DNA of 6,734 bases. It comes from DASRJX01 sp035649235. Lineage in GTDB: Bacteria > Acidobacteriota > Polarisedimenticolia > Gp22-AA2. Within the stretch, counting starts at the first letter, position 1. Every line of letters begins with the position of its first letter. The translations under genes and the position numbers were made by a program. The stretch is taken from positions 1 through 6,734 of the forward strand of contig DASRJX010000051.1 of assembly GCA_035649235.1 (NCBI GenBank). Direction: 5' to 3'. Positions 6,653-6,734 of the stretch are shown here, piece by piece. The notes under the pieces were generated by a model that was given only the letters and a program-made list of their open reading frames with translations, was not told the DNA's origin and did not search any database.

Positions 6653-6734
6653 CCTTATTCCCCTCTCTGTATCAGCCGACGGTGACGGCGCGGCAGGACT
6701 GGACCTTGAAAATGAGATGCACGGGACTCCCGGG
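6653..6734 (-). promoter_or_regulatory. Porin leader with ribosome-binding site
   Basis: On the minus strand GAGGGG (plus positions 6660-6665) lies 7 bases before the porin ATG at 6652, a good Shine-Dalgarno. The rest of the leader up to the window edge shows no convincing -35/-10 pair. The promoter may therefore lie beyond the window or be of an unfamiliar type. Confidence 0.6.

Noticed and set aside
6703..6723. Fur-box-like sequence upstream of the porin
   Set aside because: On the minus strand ATTTTCA matches one half-site with one mismatch, but the partner half TGCATCT matches at only three of seven positions.
6712..6734. Possible plus-strand gene start at the right edge (ATG at 6712)
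   Set aside because: Only about seven codons are visible and there is no ribosome-binding site before it.

Overview
The window reads as chromosomal DNA of a high-GC (by eye about two thirds G+C) Gram-negative bacterium. Two gene products point to an outer membrane: a 16-type beta-barrel porin and a Sec-exported metallopeptidase. The serine/threonine kinase joined through one membrane helix to a long SPDG-type (PD40/TolB-like) beta-propeller is an architecture especially abundant in Acidobacteriota and some related soil lineages. I therefore favour an acidobacterial or similar soil/sediment organism, but no marker gene here proves it.

Layout: 1-116 is a gene-free edge in which I see nothing firm. 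On the minus strand, an M61-family peptidase (4738 to 2786) is followed after 14 bp by a receptor-like Ser/Thr kinase (2771 to 117), which looks like a two-gene operon. A 257-bp intergenic region (4739-4995) separates the peptidase from a divergent plus-strand gene. It holds a dense cluster of GC-rich hairpins that no coding frame explains. The plus-strand gene (4996-5481) encodes a small secreted protein with a lipocalin-like LVGEWEG start. It converges, with only 7 bp between stop codons, on a minus-strand porin of the phosphate-selective O/P family (6652 to 5489). The last 82 bp are the porin leader.

Functionally, three of the four products are predicted to be exported to the periplasm or outer membrane, and the fourth has a large predicted extracytoplasmic domain, so the locus is envelope-centred. 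The peptidase-kinase pair may couple periplasmic peptide processing to cytoplasmic phosphorylation signalling, but this is inferred only from adjacency. I found no rRNA, tRNA, CRISPR array, insertion sequence or clear phage feature. The region is mostly ordinary. The least explained element is the hairpin cluster at 4816-4928.
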